Notes: generated from the letters alone by a model not told the origin. Positions 31,042 through 42,720 are shown, counted from the first letter of the stretch. The stretch: DNA of 64,000 nt from Jaminaea rosea (GCF_003144245.1 NW_020289977.1:1178001-1242000), one strand, 5' to 3'. A program made the numbers and translations.

Positions 31042-33504
31042 ATGCCCCGTCGCTCTAAGCGCAGCCGCTCAATAGGCAACGACCTTCCTCACATGCCCGA
31101 GGAGCCATCGCGCTCCATTCTCCTTCCGCCGCAAAGGTACGGTCAGGCCCCTGCACCGCATCAAAGCAACGCGGCCACTTACAGCCCGGCATCACATGGT
31201 TCTGCTCTTACCCTTGCGCCCACACGCACACCTCCGGGCGATTTCGCCAGCAAGCAATATCTTCAAGCAGCTGAGGACGATCTCCTGGAGGAAGAAGCAG
31301 CCAATGCGGTCCTCCTCTCCCGCGAGACGCAGCGCTTGCGCCTCATGACGCCGCTTAAGCTCAAGCGACGCGCCCGCATAGCGGCTGGCGCAGCGGTTCT
31401 ACCCCTCATCGCTCTCACAGCGTATTGTCTCGCCCGCTACGTGATCGCCTGGATTCATCTAGGGACGCCAACAACCCTCAGTCCAGATGCGGCCACAGCG
31501 GCGGCCAGCGCAAGTGCCAGTGCCGGTACTACCAGCAGTACTGCCCGACGGGACGCCCTCTTGCGTACTATGTCACTTCTTTCGGTGATCTTGACCTCGT
31601 ACTCCCTCCTTCTCTTCCTCCTCGCGGCAATCTACCTCCGCTTCTCCCGGGTATCGTCCTTCGCCACTCCAGTGGTGTTCTTCGCCGTCCTCCTCGGCGG
31701 GATCATCGCTATCGCCATGTCCCTCGCGAACGTGGGATTGATTGCCGCGTGGCACAAGTACTACGCCGAGGAGAGCAAGAAGGGATTAGCACAGGCAATC
31801 ACGAGGGATGTGGGACGACGTTGTGCAGGTAAATGGGAGTTTGACCTCATCTGGGGAGTGCCAGACGTTGGAGCCGCTCCGTGCGCACAAGAGGGGGGGA
31901 AGAACACGGTCCGCCTCTTCATCATCGCTGCGGCGCTCCGGGCTGCCCTTTACCTGGTGTTTGTGGTCCTCTTCCTCCACCTCCTTCGACGCTACAATCG
32001 TCTTCTTGGGCTGGGCCCGGACACGTTGCTGGTAGAGGGGAAGGCACCCGTGACCGGTGATGAGGAAAAGGTGATGCGTGGAGGTAGAGTGGGCGGGACA
32101 GTGGGAGAGAGTGCTGAGATGCATCGTCTTTTGATGGAGGAGAAGGCCGCAGGAGGACATCGCCAGCCGTACAAGGCACAATGGGCGTACGAGAACGATG
32201 ACAATACGCTCACTCCTGCGGACGTGGAGAAGGCTGCAGCGCACGTTCAAAACGGCCCACGAACAAGTAGAGATGTGGATACGCACGACGGCTACTCGGT
32301 CACCATGGCGTCGGTCGCTCCCGAGTCAAGATCAGGCTCGTCACTCACTGCGCCTCGCCTATCGCGCTTCAATTGGCAGCGTGGAGAGCCTTCCCAGCAC
32401 CAGGAAGACGAAGACGGTCTCCATGCCGCCGAAGCTGCTCATCCACGCCAGGGCAGCGCCGGCGCCGAAGGGTGGGGTGTAGCCCTATATCGCCGCTTGT
32501 GGGGTGCGAGCAGTGTTGCGGTGGGAGTGACCGAACAAGAGGATGAGGAGAATGTCCCCGTGCTGAGCCACGATGCCTTTTACTCGCGCGATCTGGAGAA
32601 GGCCGGACGTCAGAACGAGGAGGCAAAGCCACAGCATGTTAAGGCTGCCAGCAAATTGGGCATCTCTGGCTGGTTTGGGCGAGGAGGAGGGGACAACGAT
32701 GACGATGACGAGTCAGACATGGGTCACGGGGCCCGCTCTCCGAACAGAGGCGCTCGAGGCGCCAGCGCCGATATTGAGGACGGCTTCACACGTCACGAGC
32801 GCACCCCGAGCCAGGAGCGCCGTAGACTTGCGCACCGCCACGCTGCCTCCTCTCGCCGCTCTTCGGGTGGATCGATCTCAGTGCCCGCCGCAGCCCCAGC
32901 CTCGACTTCGCCGTCGAGGTCGCGCCGTGGTTCTGCCAGTAGCAGCGGCAGTGCTGCCACTGCGGCGGAGAGCGTCAAGTACGGTGACGATCTGCCTTCT
33001 ATGCCTGGATTAGTCGATGTCGCTGCACCCGATCCAAGGCTGGCAAGTAGGAGTCGCTCAGTCTCACCTTCTACCGCCGCCTCGCCAACCGGCTTAGCTC
33101 CTCCTCCTACGCCACCTACTCAATCTTCTAACCGCCCTACGACTACGACCAACACTCCCTCGTACGTCCGTCACCTAGGTCGCATGGTACAGAAGCTGCC
33201 CAGCATCAAGTCTGGGGACGGAGATGGGTCAAGTAGTCGTGGTCCCTCTGAGTCGTCTACCGCTGCCGCTGCCGCAGCGGCTGTTGGCATGCAGAGCCAA
33301 GTTCAAAGCCAAAGCCACGGTCACGGACAGGGGCGCCGCATGTCCAGCACCGGCTCGCGTTCCAGCTCCGGCGATACGCAAATGCAGGCTTGGCGATCTG
33401 GAGGCGGTGGAGTCATCCATGAAGTGGCAGAGGAGGGACACAATGATGCTTCTGCGACGAAGACGGAGCAGGAGAAGAGCTTCCCTGGTGGTTGGCAGTG
33501 GTGA
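31042..33504 (+). CDS. Four-TM membrane protein with long cytosolic tail, unknown family
   Basis: I do not recognise this intronless 820-residue protein. Four hydrophobic segments lie at about 112-137, 176-199, 208-236 and 290-315. The TM1-TM2 loop is Ala/Ser/Thr-rich (likely glycosylated or flexible). The TM3-TM4 loop is about 50 residues and holds two cysteines (RRCAGKWEFD and GAAPCAQE) that could pair. The 500-residue C-terminal tail is disordered, with Arg/Ser repeats (SRSVSPS, SRRGSAS) and Glu/Asp clusters. A positive N-terminal half (PRRSKRSRS, LKLKRRAR) predicts N-in topology. The overall plan (few TMs plus a long Ser-rich tail) resembles fungal cell-cortex or Pal-type sensors only in outline. 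It converges on the PIN-domain gene. Confidence 0.75.
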   Translation: MPRRSKRSRSIGNDLPHMPEEPSRSILLPPQRYGQAPAPHQSNAATYSPASHGSALTLAPTRTPPGDFASKQYLQAAEDDLLEEEAANAVLLSRETQRLRLMTPLKLKRRARIAAGAAVLPLIALTAYCLARYVIAWIHLGTPTTLSPDAATAAASASASAGTTSSTARRDALLRTMSLLSVILTSYSLLLFLLAAIYLRFSRVSSFATPVVFFAVLLGGIIAIAMSLANVGLIAAWHKYYAEESKKGLAQAITRDVGRRCAGKWEFDLIWGVPDVGAAPCAQEGGKNTVRLFIIAAALRAALYLVFVVLFLHLLRRYNRLLGLGPDTLLVEGKAPVTGDEEKVMRGGRVGGTVGESAEMHRLLMEEKAAGGHRQPYKAQWAYENDDNTLTPADVEKAAAHVQNGPRTSRDVDTHDGYSVTMASVAPESRSGSSLTAPRLSRFNWQRGEPSQHQEDEDGLHAAEAAHPRQGSAGAEGWGVALYRRLWGASSVAVGVTEQEDEENVPVLSHDAFYSRDLEKAGRQNEEAKPQHVKAASKLGISGWFGRGGGDNDDDDESDMGHGARSPNRGARGASADIEDGFTRHERTPSQERRRLAHRHAASSRRSSGGSISVPAAAPASTSPSRSRRGSASSSGSAATAAESVKYGDDLPSMPGLVDVAAPDPRLASRSRSVSPSTAASPTGLAPPPTPPTQSSNRPTTTTNTPSYVRHLGRMVQKLPSIKSGDGDGSSSRGPSESSTAAAAAAAVGMQSQVQSQSHGHGQGRRMSSTGSRSSSGDTQMQAWRSGGGGVIHEVAEEGHNDASATKTEQEKSFPGGWQW

Positions 33505-33765
33505 TGATGCGAGTCTCTCGTCTATGTACTTCCTCTCCGCCAAAGAAGGCCCGACTACTGCATCGTGGCTACCAGCCTGCTTTCGATACCCCTCCGCAAC
33601 TTTCAGCCTTTCTAACAACGGACATTTTCCTCTCGCACCGTGGTCGTTTGATGGATGAAGCTATTGATGAATTGGAGATGGTATAAAGATACAGAATGAT
33701 TATAATGATGCTCGCTTGTTGATACCGTTGTGTAGCCGCCAGTCTACGATTCCCTTCTACATGCC

Positions 33766-35427
33766 CTACGAAGCCAATGCACCGCCGTTCGCCGTTCTGC
33801 CATCTGATGTCGTTTGCCTTGCTTCGACAGATTTCGGTAGAGGACGAAGCTGCCGCTGACTACTTGCCTTTGCGGATGAGTTGCCGCTCCAGGATGTCGT
33901 GCCGCCACTGGGCCAATGGAACGTGGGATTGAGCTCGACATCAGCGGAGGGAGGGAGGTCGGCCAGCTGATTGGTTGAGGCAGGGAAATGATCTGTTGTG
34001 CCGGTAGGAGGATCTGATGTCGAGAGACGGGTACGCTTGGTGACAGCATCTTGCGGCTGGTGAGTGTGCTCTTGGTGAGGTGCGGCGGCCTGCGCGTCAA
34101 GGTCCATGTCCATGCCATCGTCCTCTGTCGATGGTTGCGTAAGAGCGGTGGAGTATCCGTTGGAAACACGCAACGATGGCAGTGCTTGCTCTCCCAGTAC
34201 ACGGGCCGAGTCAGCCTCGTCTTTGCCATCGCAACCAGCATCATCCCCAGTTGTTCCACCGCCAATCTGCACCGCCCACTGCTCCAACAACATCTCTGGC
34301 GCCTCATCCGGGCAACTTGCTTCGCCGATACGTCCCTCTACAGCTCTCTCGTCGCCATCACTACCCCTCCTCCCACTTCCACTCCAGATACTCGCCGCAC
34401 TACTTCGGTCACCTCCGCTGACCCTCCTCACTTTGCTCCTCTCCTTTGCCCTCACCCTGGCACTCGCCCTCAGTACAGCTCCAAGGTCGAAGGTCTGCAC
34501 CCCCTCAATCTCTGCGCGCGTTCGTGCATTCGTGTCATTACTGCAGAATACGACGGGAAGGCCCGTCTGTCGCTGAAGTGTGTGACACAGAGACACTAGA
34601 GCGACATCGACTGACCAGCCAGTGCTGCGAGCAGAGCGGGGCAGGGCTTCTTGAGCTTTCTCTACTAGAATGCATAGCCGGGAGCGGGGTAGCTCTTCGC
34701 CGCTATTCTTGGGAGAAGAGCTCCGTCCCTGGCCGTCTTCTCGCTGGCGTAGCTGCCGTGCTAGCCGCTGCTGCGCTTCCAAGGCGCGGAGCAGGATGTG
34801 GTTGGCTTTGCGAGCTTGTGGACCTACGGAAGGCCGGACTTTTAGGGCGTCGAGCTCTTCGAGGACAAAGTGTGGGATGACCAATACGAATGGATTGGAA
34901 TGGCGGCCTGAGCTGGTGGAAGATGATGATGAGGAAATGGGTGAAGATGCGTTCGCCATGCCTTGGAGTAGCAGACGAAAGAGGGATTCAAAGAAAGCGG
35001 CTGCATGTACGAGAGTGTTCGTGTCCAGGACACAAACGCTTTGTGGTCCGCCATGCTTCGACCCCTCGAGTAGTGCATCGCCCAGTGCTGTTTTGTCTTG
35101 CTGATGGGTGCTGTCCGACCCTGCCACACGCTCTATCTCCCGCCAGCCACCATTGCCTGTCGTTGACGCAGGAGGAGGGCCATGGAAGGTGTTGACTGGA
35201 CTCGAGGTCCTGTACCGGCGTTGCCCGCCGCTACTAGCTGAGCTTCGTCTTGATCCGCCAGGAGGCGACCGATGATAAGACGATGAGGACGAGGAGCCCT
35301 GAAACTCAAAGTAAGGATTGTTGTCTGCCGACTGCAGGGCTCTTGAGGAGGAGGAAGAGGAGTGCGAGTAGGAGGATGAAAGAGTTGGTGTGAAGTCGAA
35401 ATGCGGATTGTTGGCCATCCTAGTCAC
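33766..35427 (-). CDS. PIN-domain ribonuclease-like protein (Swt1-related)
   Basis: An intronless 553-residue protein with a PIN nuclease domain near residues 130-320. Candidate acidic residues are D135 (CVLDTNTLVHA), E191 (PHFVLEELDALK), D274 (WSVDVALVSL) and D298 (VFCSNDTNARTRAEIEG), in the usual PIN order. The SNDTN...AEIEGV block resembles Swt1, which cleaves mRNA at the nuclear pore, but SMG6/Nob1-type relatives are possible. A Ser-rich insert sits between D135 and E191. The N-terminal tail carries two copies of NNP-aromatic-acid-F (NNPHFDF at 6-12, NNPYFEF at 36-42), a repeated short motif. The C-terminal 200 residues are disordered. M4 could also start translation. Confidence 0.75.
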   Translation of the reverse strand: MTRMANNPHFDFTPTLSSSYSHSSSSSSRALQSADNNPYFEFQGSSSSSSYHRSPPGGSRRSSASSGGQRRYRTSSPVNTFHGPPPASTTGNGGWREIERVAGSDSTHQQDKTALGDALLEGSKHGGPQSVCVLDTNTLVHAAAFFESLFRLLLQGMANASSPISSSSSSTSSGRHSNPFVLVIPHFVLEELDALKVRPSVGPQARKANHILLRALEAQQRLARQLRQREDGQGRSSSPKNSGEELPRSRLCILVEKAQEALPRSARSTGWSVDVALVSLCHTLQRQTGLPVVFCSNDTNARTRAEIEGVQTFDLGAVLRASARVRAKERSKVRRVSGGDRSSAASIWSGSGRRGSDGDERAVEGRIGEASCPDEAPEMLLEQWAVQIGGGTTGDDAGCDGKDEADSARVLGEQALPSLRVSNGYSTALTQPSTEDDGMDMDLDAQAAAPHQEHTHQPQDAVTKRTRLSTSDPPTGTTDHFPASTNQLADLPPSADVELNPTFHWPSGGTTSWSGNSSAKASSQRQLRPLPKSVEARQTTSDGRTANGGALAS

Positions 35428-35787
35428 CCTTCGACGGTGACACTGTTGCAGTCAGTGCTGTCGCAGCAGTCTCTGCACCGAGTGTATGCTATGCTGCGAA
35501 GATGTCGTTCCTCAGTGAAGTAGTGACGGGGGTGAAGAAAGGGTACGAGGGCAAGACCTCATTGAATCACCCAGACCAAACCAACACTTTCCCGCCGAGC
35601 CGAAATGCAGGGCGGTCCGAGCGGCTCGTCGTCTTAAGCCTCTCTACGCGCCCAGCCACATTGATGCCGCGATGAGGTTGATGATTGGTATCGATATTCA
35701 GAGCTTTAGGTGCTATTTTCGAGAAGAAAGATGTAGACGACAGAAAATATGACCGGCCGCCTTGAGTAAACAGCTTCTCCAATCCGT
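35428..35787. other. Intergenic tract
   Basis: 360 bp between the PIN gene promoter side and the RDH54 stop. No gene recognised. Confidence 0.4.
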
Positions 35788-38700
35788 TCATTCATCGCTG
35801 TCGGCCTCCTCCACCTCTTCCTTGCTTGGCGGAGGCGATGCTGACCACGAGCACGATGAATCGGCAGCATCGTCATTTCTCTTCTCCTCTTCGTCTACTT
35901 CGTCCTCGCCCTCTTCCCCTCTCATCTCATAGTCTATCCACTGACTTGGAGCGGTTGCTGCTTTGACTCCTGGCTCCTGCTTGATCTGAACGCCAGACGA
36001 GGAGCTTGAGCCCGCGGGGCGACCCGAGCTGCCTGCAATGATGGGTTTTTCGCCGGAGTCGTCTATCTCCTCCACTTCCTCATCATCCTCGTCAAGAATA
36101 CCGAGCTTCACGGTACGACGCCCACTCTTCTCTGCTTGCTGACGGCGTTGTCGCTTCTGCATTGAGACGATCGCTGCATCCTCCTCAGAGTCATCATCTC
36201 CATCACTGTCAGAGTCATCATCAGCTTCGAGGAAGAGCTTGCTTTTGCTGCTGGTGGCGACTTGGTCTTGATCAGGCTCCTCCGCATCGACGTCAGCCGA
36301 ACTTCTATTCTTCTTTCTCTTCTCCCCACCCGACTGGCGTGTGAGCACGTAGACAATATTGCCAGGCTCCTCGTCCGTGATTCTCCACCCGCCGCTGCCC
36401 GTCTCAATAAGTACGGCTGCCGCCTTTGCTGCCGCAGCTTCAGCTCTGGCTTTCTGTTGGTCAGTCCTCTTCTTTGCTGCACTGGCTTCGAGAGCGTCGA
36501 GGTCCATCTCCTCGAGAAGGGAAAGGGACTTGCCACCTTTGTCTTCAGGCTCTTCGAGCTCGCCGATTTGTGCTGCGGCTTTGGCTTGCTCTGCTTGCTC
36601 CTTTAAAAGGCGCGTCTTGATCTTGATCTTCTTAGCTACATCCTTTTGACGGCGTACGACTTCACTGAGCACCGCATCGTCGGCGAGTGCTTTGACCGAT
36701 GCTGCGAGCCCATCCTCGTTCTCGGAGTCATCCCCGTCATCCGCACCGGGGCTCTGGTCTCTCTTGCCGCTGATTGTCTCAATGTGCCTCCAGTCAGCCA
36801 AACCGGCCAATCGCGCTCTCGCCTCTCTAGCATGCTGGATCTCGCTCTGCGCCGTGTGCTGCGAAGCTGGGACGAAGCCGCGAGTCGTAGGATCGAAGTC
36901 ATCCGTGTCACCCTGCGAGCTGTTGAGGAGCGCCTGAGCTTGGCTGCTAAGGAGCTCTCCTCGCCCACCACACGAGCAGAGAAGCTGGTCGTGGCATAGG
37001 CAGGGCGTGTTCTCGTGCAGTGTGAAAATGTCCTTCAGCTCTTCGGGCGTGAACGAGTCGCCGCCGGACTTCTTGCTGCCGCTGGTGGATGACGTGCCTG
37101 CGTGTGACGAGCGCTTACGCTTCTTGCCGCCATCGTTGCCGTCGCCGTCGCCGTCGCTTTCGTCTGCGTCCGCACCTGCGCCCATGAGCGCATCGCTGAT
37201 GCCTAGCTTCTGGATCTGTCGTTGGAAGATCTTCTCGTCCATGCTGCCGGCCATCATCATCCGATAGATGTAACAATGTTTCTTCTGCCCGTCGCGATGG
37301 ATGCGCGCCATTGCTTGGTGATCGAGGGCTGGATTCCACTCGGGCTCCATGAGGAAGAGACGGTTCGCGCCGATGAGATTGATACCTGCGCCGCCAGCCT
37401 TGGTGCTGAGCAAGAAGATAAACGACTGGGAGCGCGACGTTCGATTGAAGCTGTTGACATTTGCAATACGGTCGTCTTGCTTTGTCTGGCCATCGAGCCG
37501 CTCGAAGGGATACTTCGATCGCTTGCAAAAGGCTTCGAGAATGTCCAGCGTCGAAGAGAAGGTTGAGACGAGCACCACCTTGTCGTCCGTCTCGTCCTTG
37601 ATCATCTTGAGCATCTTGGAGAGAGCAATGAGCTTGCCGCTCAGATTGACGTCGCCGGTGACACGCTTCGTGGGGAACAAGTCCAGCGAGTCTTGCAATA
37701 CCTCATGAGCCAGCGACGTCTTGCCTGTGCTTTTGCCCTCAACGACCTTGAGCAACAACTCGGGTGTGTCGCAGACTTGGCGCAGAAGAAGGATCAGAGG
37801 CAGAGCAGCACCGCCGCCTGAGCCACTGGTCACTGCCCGAACCTCGGTCGAGCGAAGGACGTGGCGATAGAGTTCGATCTGCACCTGAGTTGGACTGCAG
37901 AAGACAATGGCCTCCGTCTTTGGTTTGAGATAACCGTCGAGGATGTCGGCGGTGCGGCGTAGGACGACGATGCGCGTGATCTCGCCGAGGACTTTGCTTC
38001 TGGTCTGGCCCAGATCACGGTCCTCCTTGGAACAGTATTGCATGCGGCTTTTGAGGATAGGATCTTCGAAGATGCTCTTGAAGGTGCTATACTCGCCCAA
38101 GAGGGCTGGACACACGAAGTCAATCATGGCGTAGAGCTCAGAGAGATCGTTCTGGATCGGCGTGCCCGTGAGGATCAAGCGCCGATCAGTGGACATCTGA
38201 TCAAACATCTTGGTCGTCTTCGCGTCTTTGGACTTGAGGCGATGTCCCTCGTCGCACACAATGAGGCCAATGGGCGGCTGTGCGCTTGCAAGGATGTCAA
38301 TGCAGCTTCGCAGCTTCTCGTAGCCGATGAGGAGGACAGAGTCGCGCTTGGAGGTCACGAAGCGTTGCGTAACCTCCTTGCCCTTGTTACCATCAACGGC
38401 CACGACACCGATGTTTGAAGAACCGTTGGTGCCGAGCCACTTGCGAAACTCTCGCTGCCAATTCTTGACTAGGGAGAGCGGGCATACTATCAAGGCCTTG
38501 TCGATGACGCGTGGTTTCGATGAGGAGTAGTAGGGACTCTGACGCAGAAGCGTCTCGACGAGCGTGATCGTCTGAAGTGTTTTGCCCAGACCCTGCGCGA
38601 GAACACATGTACGGTCAGCTCGAGCACGACGCGGCCATCTACGCTACTCGCCCACCCTCACCATTTCATCTGCCAGGATGGCTCCACGACTTGCCTCATC

Positions 38701-40043
38701 GTTGACCAAGCCCATGAGACGATTGTACAGGAACTTGACGCCTTCAATTTGGTGCGGACGCAGAGACTGAGCTAGGAAAGGGTTGATTACGACATCAACG
38801 ATAGGGTCTCCGCGCTTGTTGAAACGCGCCTGGTGGTCAGCCGTAGGCCGATCCATGACGATGGCATTGGGCGCGAGAGGATCGTATCTTGGTTCGGGGG
38901 CGTCCATGCGGTGGTAGAGGCCGTTCGGGCGAGGCTGCGGAGGAGGTGACGGGACAGCACGATCGTTGATTGATCGAGACGATGCTTTGGAGCGCGATGT
39001 AGTTAGGGCAGAGCCTGATGTCTCGCCGTGGTTGCTCTTGATCGAAGACTTGAGGGCCACAGCTGCCTCGCCGTCGTCTCTCTGACGCTCAAGCGCTTTC
39101 ACGACTTCAGGAGACAGACCTCGATGCGAAGGGTCCTTGAATTTGGGCTTGGGTAGCGGCTTGGAGTAGAAGGATGCAGCTGGAGCTGGCGCCATCAGTC
39201 GTGAAGGAGGTGAAACGTTGGACGATACGGGCGAGGCGCGCGAGTTGGCCTGCTTGGTGAGAGACTTGGTGGAGGCTGGCCATTGGTACGAGTCGGGGAT
39301 GCCAGACAGATATTCTCGCTGTGAGATCTCGTGGTCAACCTCGATCTCTTTGCCGCCCAGCGACATCTCTGCGCCGCTCTCAAATACTTTGCCAGCTAGA
39401 GTCGAGCTGAAGGCGAGGCTGTGCGGGCGAAGGAGAGGAGGGCGCGATGCTCAATTTGACCGCCCTATATGCTGCCTGACGCGGAGTCGACTCACTCTCT
39501 GCCACTCTCTTGGCACTTAAGCTTGCATGTGCCTCTCTGACGGTCGACTATGAGAACAGCGTCTCCGTCCCACGTCTTGTGTTTGCGACCCTGAGGCTTG
39601 CGCCACATGCACATCCAATACTCAACGAGGCCAGGCTTTGAGGGAGAGCTGGGTCCATCTGACGTCGAGGCAGAGGCTGTGGACTGGCGTGGCTCGTAAG
39701 CAGGATCCTTACGGCGCTCTTCAGGCGCGGCCGAGTCGATGCTGTGGCTGAAGACATCGCCTTCAACATCGTCGCTGCCGCCGGCCGGCTTAGCTGACTC
39801 AACTCGTCGGCCGGCCGAGGGATGAGGCGGTGGTATGCCAGCTGGACCTCGCTGAAATGGGTTCGACCTGCCGCCAGCCGACGACAGCCTTTGGACGGAG
39901 CCTTCTACAGATGCAGACCCAGATGATGCTCCACGACTGCTCTCAGCGTGATCGCCACGAGCGTCATCCGTCCTTCGCAGGAACGAGGGCGGTCTGAATT
40001 GGCTACGGGCAGCCCCGCTGCTGCTGCTGCCGCTACGCCTCAT
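35788..40043 (-). CDS. RDH54: Rdh54/Tid1 (Rad54B-like) Snf2 DNA translocase
   Basis: Rdh54 moves along double-stranded DNA and works with Rad51 or Dmc1 in homologous recombination. Three exons (40043-39496, 39418-38662, 38592-35788) give 1369 residues. The N-terminal family motif YWMCMWRKPQGRKHKTWDGD is in exon 1, VFESGAEMSLGGKEIEV follows the first junction, and the ATPase has DEMGLGKTLQT (Walker A, interrupted by the second intron between DEM and GLGKT), CDEGHRLKS, LTGTPIQND, LSTKAGGAGINLIGA and ARIHRDGQKK. A Cys-rich CLCHDQLLCSC segment of the Rad54 group follows. It is about 400 residues longer than usual because of an Asp/Glu- and Lys-rich C-terminal tail with coiled-coil character (AAAKAAA, EEMDLDALEA). 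The start is MRRSGSSSS; upstream in-frame sequence is promoter-like. Confidence 0.92.
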
Positions 40044-40466
40044 AGCTTGAAGTCGCGATGAGAGCGAGGGCCACTGAAGACGATGACGATAACAATTATT
40101 CGAGGAAAGCGAGGTGACGAGAAGTAGGACGAGGACGACATCCAACACTTTGCTCAGCTCCCGTCCGTCATGCGTCTGGAAATTGGAATCCCTTTCCGTG
40201 ACGCGTGGGCGCGCCTCGACACGGGTCTGCACGCAGCGAGAAGATGGCTTCCACTGCCTGCCCTTGTACGACACAGCCACCACTGCAGAAGCACAGGCAT
40301 AGATGACAACGTTGGCAAATATTGTCTGCAGAAGCCCGAGGTCATCTGCGGCAGAATTAAAATACATACGATATGGACAGCGGTGGCCCTGATTCAGGCC
40401 GTTTCCCGCTACGTCCCGCCGCGCCACCACCTTTTTCTTCTCGCGCTCATTCCTCGCACTTGCGCT
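40044..40466. other. Intergenic tract
   Basis: 423 bp between the RDH54 start and the MFS stop, both on minus. No gene recognised. Confidence 0.4.
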
Positions 40467-42610
40467 TCAGTACGAGTAACGGTGCCCGCTGTAGTCGTCT
40501 CCCCTCAGCCTCTTCGCCTCATCAACGCTAGCGTACGTCATCCCCGACTCCATGTGCAGCTGCATCTTGATTGCCTTCCACCTGTTCCTCAAGCCACCAC
40601 CTTGGGCCCTGACGTCTGCAATGGCCTTTGCCCTTGCCTCCTCCGCAGCAGGTACGGCCTCGCTTTCAGGCATGTGGTCGAGGATGATCTCGCTACACTC
40701 CCCGCGCTCTCGTTGGGCATTTGCTCGCTTGATCAGGTAGAGGTAGAGAGCAGAAGAGATCCAGCCGATACCGAGGTAGAGAATGATGATGCCATGGCCC
40801 ATTTGGTAGCGAGGAGACTGCCTAGGCAGGTACACTTGCGAGGTAGCTGCTCCATTGATGTTACCCCATGAGATGACGACGCCCATGACGACACCTCTCT
40901 TGTACGTCCCCTCAATGTGCGATCCGGTCAAGGCAATGGTGTTGGCGATGAGCGGGTAGATGCCAGCCGCAGCGAGGTAGATGCCAAAGTAGGATGCGCC
41001 GGGCGTCTGGCGCGGATCGACGCCAATCAGGATGGCGTATCCAATGATACCTACTACAATGAGGATGAGGTTGATTAGCGCCCTGCGCCCGTAGCGGTCT
41101 GCAAGGAAGCCCACGGCAACCGTGACGATGCAGGCGAATACGTAGATGGGCACACTGAGCAAGTTCGACTCGATAGAGTCGTAGCTTCCAAGACTCTTGA
41201 TAATCGTGGGCGTGAAGACGGAGAATGCGTAGAGTGGTCCGTCAACGCCCATGTAGGCCAGAGCGGCGACCCAAGTCTTAATGTCGGCCCATCCTTTCCA
41301 GAAGTTGCGCCATGTAAAGGACTCTCCAGCAGCGGAGTACTGAGAGTCAGCTTGGAGATTGGCGACGACCCACGCACGTTCCTTTGGCGTCAAGAACTTG
41401 GCTGTGTCAGGGAAATCGGCGCAGAGCCAGAAGGCGGACACGCCGGCAACGAAGGTCGCCAAGCCCTGTCGGCGAGGGAAGCCAGGTCGAGATCAGTAAA
41501 TGACTGGCACGGTCGGAGAGGCAAGATCCTTACAATGACGATGAAGATCCAGCGCCACGCATCGTTTTCCTCGCTGTACTCCCCTGCTCGGATCTTGGAG
41601 AGACCTACAGCGAGCAGGCCTCCAAAGGCACCGGACACCGTGGCGGCTGAGAAGAAGATGGCACTGCGAAGCCCAAAGCTCTTGCGAGGGTACCATCCAC
41701 TCAGTAGGAGCTGTGCGCCAGGAAAGAGACCTAAGAGGTTGTGAGAAAGGCAGGAAAATGGTCAATGGTGATGATAGAAACGTTAAGGGAAGTTAGGAGC
41801 GGAACCCACCTGCCTCTGCCACACCGAGAGCGAAACGAGCGCCCAAAAGGCCCGCATAGTTCGTCACAACGCCTTGTGCAAGCATGCAGACTCCGACGAG
41901 CATCGTGATGGTCCCAAACCACTTGGAGGGAGTGAGGCGCTTCAGAAGAACATTTGAGGGAACTTCAACTGCAGACGAGAGAGGCACAGAGGGTCAGTTG
42001 AGCGGGAACGAAGCCTTGGATCGCCACTCGTCTTTGTACGAACAGAAGGCGTACGAGAAGTAGAAGATCGAGGCAGCAACGTTGTACTGAGTTCCCCGCA
42101 TACCTAGCTCATCTTCGAGGTGGAAGAGGCGGGCGTTGCCAATTGCTGCGGGACGGTGGAGGGCGAACGGGGTCAATCACAGCCGCACATGACTAAGGCC
42201 GCTCATTGCTGGTTGAGCCAACGAACTCACCGGAACGATCGAGGAATGACAACAGATAGAGCAGAGAGAGGAACTGTGGGTGGAGAGAAGATATTAATTG
42301 TCGAGCGCCGTAGGCAAAGTCAGCGACGCGTTTTTGCGACATCCCGCCTCGTCCCGCTGAACCGCTGGCTCACAGGAATGAGTCTGAAATCAATCTTGCG
42401 CCTCAGCTTCTTCTCATCGATGTCCGAAAAGTCCCACTGCTTGGAAGCTGCATCGAGAGGGTCAACAGGCTGGGGTCCAAGTGCGGCCTTGTTGGCCTCT
42501 GCGCTGTCATTGTCGCGTGAGTAGGTGCGCGTGGCGCCCAGGACGTGCCCACCATCGCGCTCGCCGGGCGAGTTGCTGCCCTTCGAATCTTTTTCGCCTG
42601 CAGAGCTCAT
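40467..42610 (-). CDS. MFS transporter, anion:cation symporter (Dal5/Tna1-like)
   Basis: Six exons (42610-42374, 42273-42231, 42145-42044, 41968-41810, 41730-41534, 41465-40467) give 578 residues; the second is only 43 nt. Splicing joins DFRLIP to FLSLLYLLSFLDRSAIGNA, then ARLFHLEDELGM, FFEVPSNVLLKRL, GARFALGVAEAGLFPGA and WRWIFIVIGLATF, each a canonical ACS-family motif, which confirms every junction. The FLDRSAIGNA and EVPSN motifs are hallmarks of the Dal5/Tna1/Liz1 group that imports allantoate, nicotinate, pantothenate or similar organic anions. Twelve TM segments are expected, with a charged 75-residue cytosolic C-terminal tail. The substrate is not predictable. No neighbour suggests a catabolic cluster. 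A TATA-like element lies about 110 bp upstream. Confidence 0.9.
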
Positions 42611-42720
42611 AGCCAGGAGATGAAGGGGGGTGGAAACGGTAGGATGCAAGGGAAGGGGGATGAATTGGATGGATGAAAGGGAAGAGATCATCTGCTCGCA
42701 GCAAAGGCATCCCCAGACTC

